Shown here: positions 6,377-7,176 of the stretch, piece after piece
How the letters are laid out: the number at the start of each line of letters is the position of its first letter
Numbering within the stretch: position 1 is the first letter of the stretch
Source of the DNA: Rhodobacter sp.
Lineage (GTDB): Bacteria; Pseudomonadota; Alphaproteobacteria; Rhodobacterales; Rhodobacteraceae
Assembly: GCA_013824045.1 (NCBI GenBank)
Contig: PNND01000252.1
Location: 1 to 7,176, forward strand
DNA length: 7,176 bases
Direction of reading: 5' to 3'
Notes under the pieces: generated by a model
Seen by the model: the letters and a program-made list of their open reading frames with translations, nothing else
What the model was told of the DNA's origin: nothing
Databases searched by the model: none
Position numbers and translations under genes: made by a program

Positions 6377-6396
6377 CTTCATCTTGGCCCAAATAC
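6377..6396 (-). repeat. Possible dispersed intergenic motif of Rhodobacteraceae
   Basis: The minus strand reads GTATTTGGGCCAAGATGAAG. Close variants of this string occur, from memory, near gene ends in many Rhodobacter, Paracoccus and Roseobacter genomes. Only one copy is in the window, so repetition cannot be shown here. Its function is unknown to me. Confidence 0.35.
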
Positions 6397-6485
6397 CCAT
6401 CTTCACCCCGGCCATTCCCGCGAAACGCCCGCCGGTAAAGAAATCCCTGCCCCAGCGCCCGCTGCGTGCATACCAGATGCTGTAC

Positions 6486-6505
6486 GGCGGGCTGCACTGC
6501 CCGTC
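6486..6505. repeat. Small GC-rich hairpin
   Basis: GGCGGGC (6486-6492) and GCCCGTC (6499-6505) pair over seven positions, one of them G-T, around the loop TGCACT. No T-run follows on the plus strand. It might help end polA-operon transcription or belong to a structured RNA, but neither can be shown. Confidence 0.35.
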
Positions 6506-6542
6506 TGCACCAGCAGCGGCACGGCCCTTTTCCGCATTTTCC

Positions 6543-6555
6543 TATCAATATGATA
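6543..6555. repeat. AT-rich inverted repeat TATCAATATGATA
   Basis: The half-sites TATCA and TGATA flank the trinucleotide ATA. The element carries TATGAT on the plus strand and TATCAT on the minus strand, each one base off the sigma-70 -10 consensus, but no good -35 lies at the right distance on either strand. It could be an operator or a promoter core of an unannotated transcript. It does not match the FNR-type TTGAT-N4-ATCAA site. Confidence 0.4.
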
Positions 6556-6602
6556 AATGCACAGAGGTAGCTTGCCGCCCGCGATACGCCGCAAGACCGC
6601 CC

Positions 6603-7064
6603 TTAGCCCCGCTCTAGCCGCACTTGAAAACAGTTGTTCCGCGCCGACCGGACATGCACGAACGCCACCCCCGGCATCCCCAGCACCTCCGCCGCCCGCG
6701 CCGGAATATCCCCCGTCGCCACCACCCCCCCGGTGCCATAGACGATCCGCTCATCCGCCCCATAGCCCCGGACGATGTAATCGGGCGAGGCAAGGATTTC
6801 CGGCACTTCCGCCCGGCCCCCCGCCTCGCAAGCGTCAGCACACAGGAAGATCGGCCCCGTCTCTGCATAGGGCTGCAACGCGCCAAAAGGCCGATGCGCC
6901 AGCACCAGCATCCCCGCCCCTTCGGGGATCATCCGCAAGCAATGTCGGCAGGGGTTCCCATCCCCGTCCGACACCCGCCGTTCCGGCAAAAGCCCATAGG
7001 AATCAACGCCCCCCGCCTGATAGGCGCGGACAATCTCGGTCGGGATCGGAACAAAGCGCAGCAT
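6603..7064 (-). CDS. DUF1203 domain-containing protein
   Basis: A 153-residue protein of the DUF1203 family, recognised by NPCRHCLRMIPEGAGMLVLA (37-56), PYAETGPIFLCADACEAGG (65-83), the DYIVRGYGADERIVYGTGG block (95-113) and the C-terminal VHVRSARNNCFQVRLERG (136-153). Function unknown. Four cysteines stand as CxxC (C39, C42) and CxxxC (C75, C79), with a fifth at C145; a metal site is conceivable but is only an inference. No signal peptide or membrane segment is visible. The ATG at 7064-7062 is supported by a strong ribosome binding site. The gene is convergent with the polA operon and may be transcribed alone or with a gene to the right of the window. Confidence 0.92.
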   Translation of the reverse strand: MLRFVPIPTEIVRAYQAGGVDSYGLLPERRVSDGDGNPCRHCLRMIPEGAGMLVLAHRPFGALQPYAETGPIFLCADACEAGGRAEVPEILASPDYIVRGYGADERIVYGTGGVVATGDIPARAAEVLGMPGVAFVHVRSARNNCFQVRLERG

Positions 7065-7069
7065 CGGGA

Positions 7070-7075
7070 CCCTCC
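7070..7075 (-). promoter_or_regulatory. Strong ribosome binding site of the DUF1203 gene
   Basis: The minus strand reads GGAGGG five bases before the ATG. It is the closest match to the Shine-Dalgarno consensus in the window and fixes the start. Confidence 0.8.
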
Positions 7076-7101
7076 ATCAAAGGCCCCCACCCTACCCGTC
7101 A

Positions 7102-7119
7102 GGCCGCCCTCCGGCGACC
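7102..7119 (-). other. Small hairpin upstream of the DUF1203 gene
   Basis: On the minus strand GGTCGCC and GGCGGCC pair over seven positions, one of them G-U, around the loop GGAG. It lies between the DUF1203 ribosome binding site and a stop codon at 7136-7134 that could end an upstream minus-strand gene (last residues LGRMLSRD). That gene fragment is only 13 codons and cannot be identified. No T-run follows, so a terminator is not claimed. Confidence 0.3.
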
Positions 7120-7176
7120 CGATCCTTGCGCTTTCAATCGCGGCTCAACATCCGCCCCAGCGGCGCACCACCCACG

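Larger units (their letters stand above)
6356..6602. other. 247-base convergent intergenic region, no convincing gene
   Basis: This lies between the yjbR-like stop and the DUF1203 stop, so it holds the 3' ends of two converging transcripts. I find no T-tailed intrinsic terminator for either. It contains small inverted repeats: CAGCG/CGCTG (6453-6464), GCAT/ATGC (6468-6480), a 7-base-pair stem at 6486-6505, and CTTGC/GCAAG (6571-6595). It also has an AT-rich patch near 6528-6560 and a stretch at 6377-6396 resembling a sequence I recall as common between Rhodobacteraceae genes. Short open frames here lack good start signals. Confidence 0.6.

Noticed and set aside
6403..6537. 44-codon minus-strand frame starting at ATG 6537-6535 in the convergent gap
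   Set aside because: AGG is only three bases from the ATG, the composition is Ala/Gly/Arg-rich as expected of random GC-rich frames, and no known family is recognised.
6571..6595. CTTGC/GCAAG stem just after the DUF1203 stop as an intrinsic terminator
   Set aside because: Only five firm base pairs, a long loop and no T-run on the minus strand.
6333..6617. Plus-strand 94-codon frame across the yjbR-like 3' end and the gap
   Set aside because: Its start lies inside the yjbR-like coding region, it has no ribosome binding site and no recognisable domain.

Overview
The window reads as ordinary chromosome from an alphaproteobacterium of the Rhodobacteraceae type (Rhodobacter, Gemmobacter or Tabrizicola-like). 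The grounds are a visibly GC-rich sequence with C- or G-ending codons, best-by-eye similarity of the encoded families to that group, and an alphaproteobacterial zf-CHCC (NDUFS6-like) gene. The genus assignment is an inference from recognition by eye; no search was run.

Layout. The left edge holds the 5' two-thirds of a MoxR-family AAA+ ATPase gene on the minus strand. It is separated by about 60 bases from a divergent plus-strand pair: a DUF1285 protein, then a hydroxypyruvate-isomerase-like TIM-barrel protein that begins directly after the DUF1285 stop (TGAATG). A 61-residue CHCC zinc-finger protein follows. Next is a 256-base gap holding three AT-rich inverted repeats, then full-length DNA polymerase I (polA) with intact 5'-nuclease, proofreading and polymerase motifs. 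Overlapping the polA 3' end is a YdeI/OmpD-associated family gene, overlapping in turn (ATGA) with a MmcQ/YjbR family gene; these three look like one operon. A 247-base convergent gap separates them from a minus-strand DUF1203 gene. The right edge is its upstream region.

How the genes work together. Most are unrelated housekeeping or conserved-unknown genes. The clear functional units are the translationally linked polA-ydeI-yjbR string and the DUF1285-hyi pair. The divergent moxR/DUF1285 spacer must carry the promoters of both flanking units.

Most interesting signal. No new multi-gene system is apparent. The best unexplained structure is the trio of palindromes upstream of polA. They are three diverged copies of one 27-base unit; the first two differ by four base-pair changes that are all compensatory, which suggests that the symmetry (as RNA hairpin or protein site) has been kept under selection. 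A second, more speculative signal lies in the polA interdomain linker: a C8 run, then a Shine-Dalgarno-like AAGGG and an in-frame ATG overlapping an out-of-frame TGA (ATGA), at the boundary of the Klenow-like part.
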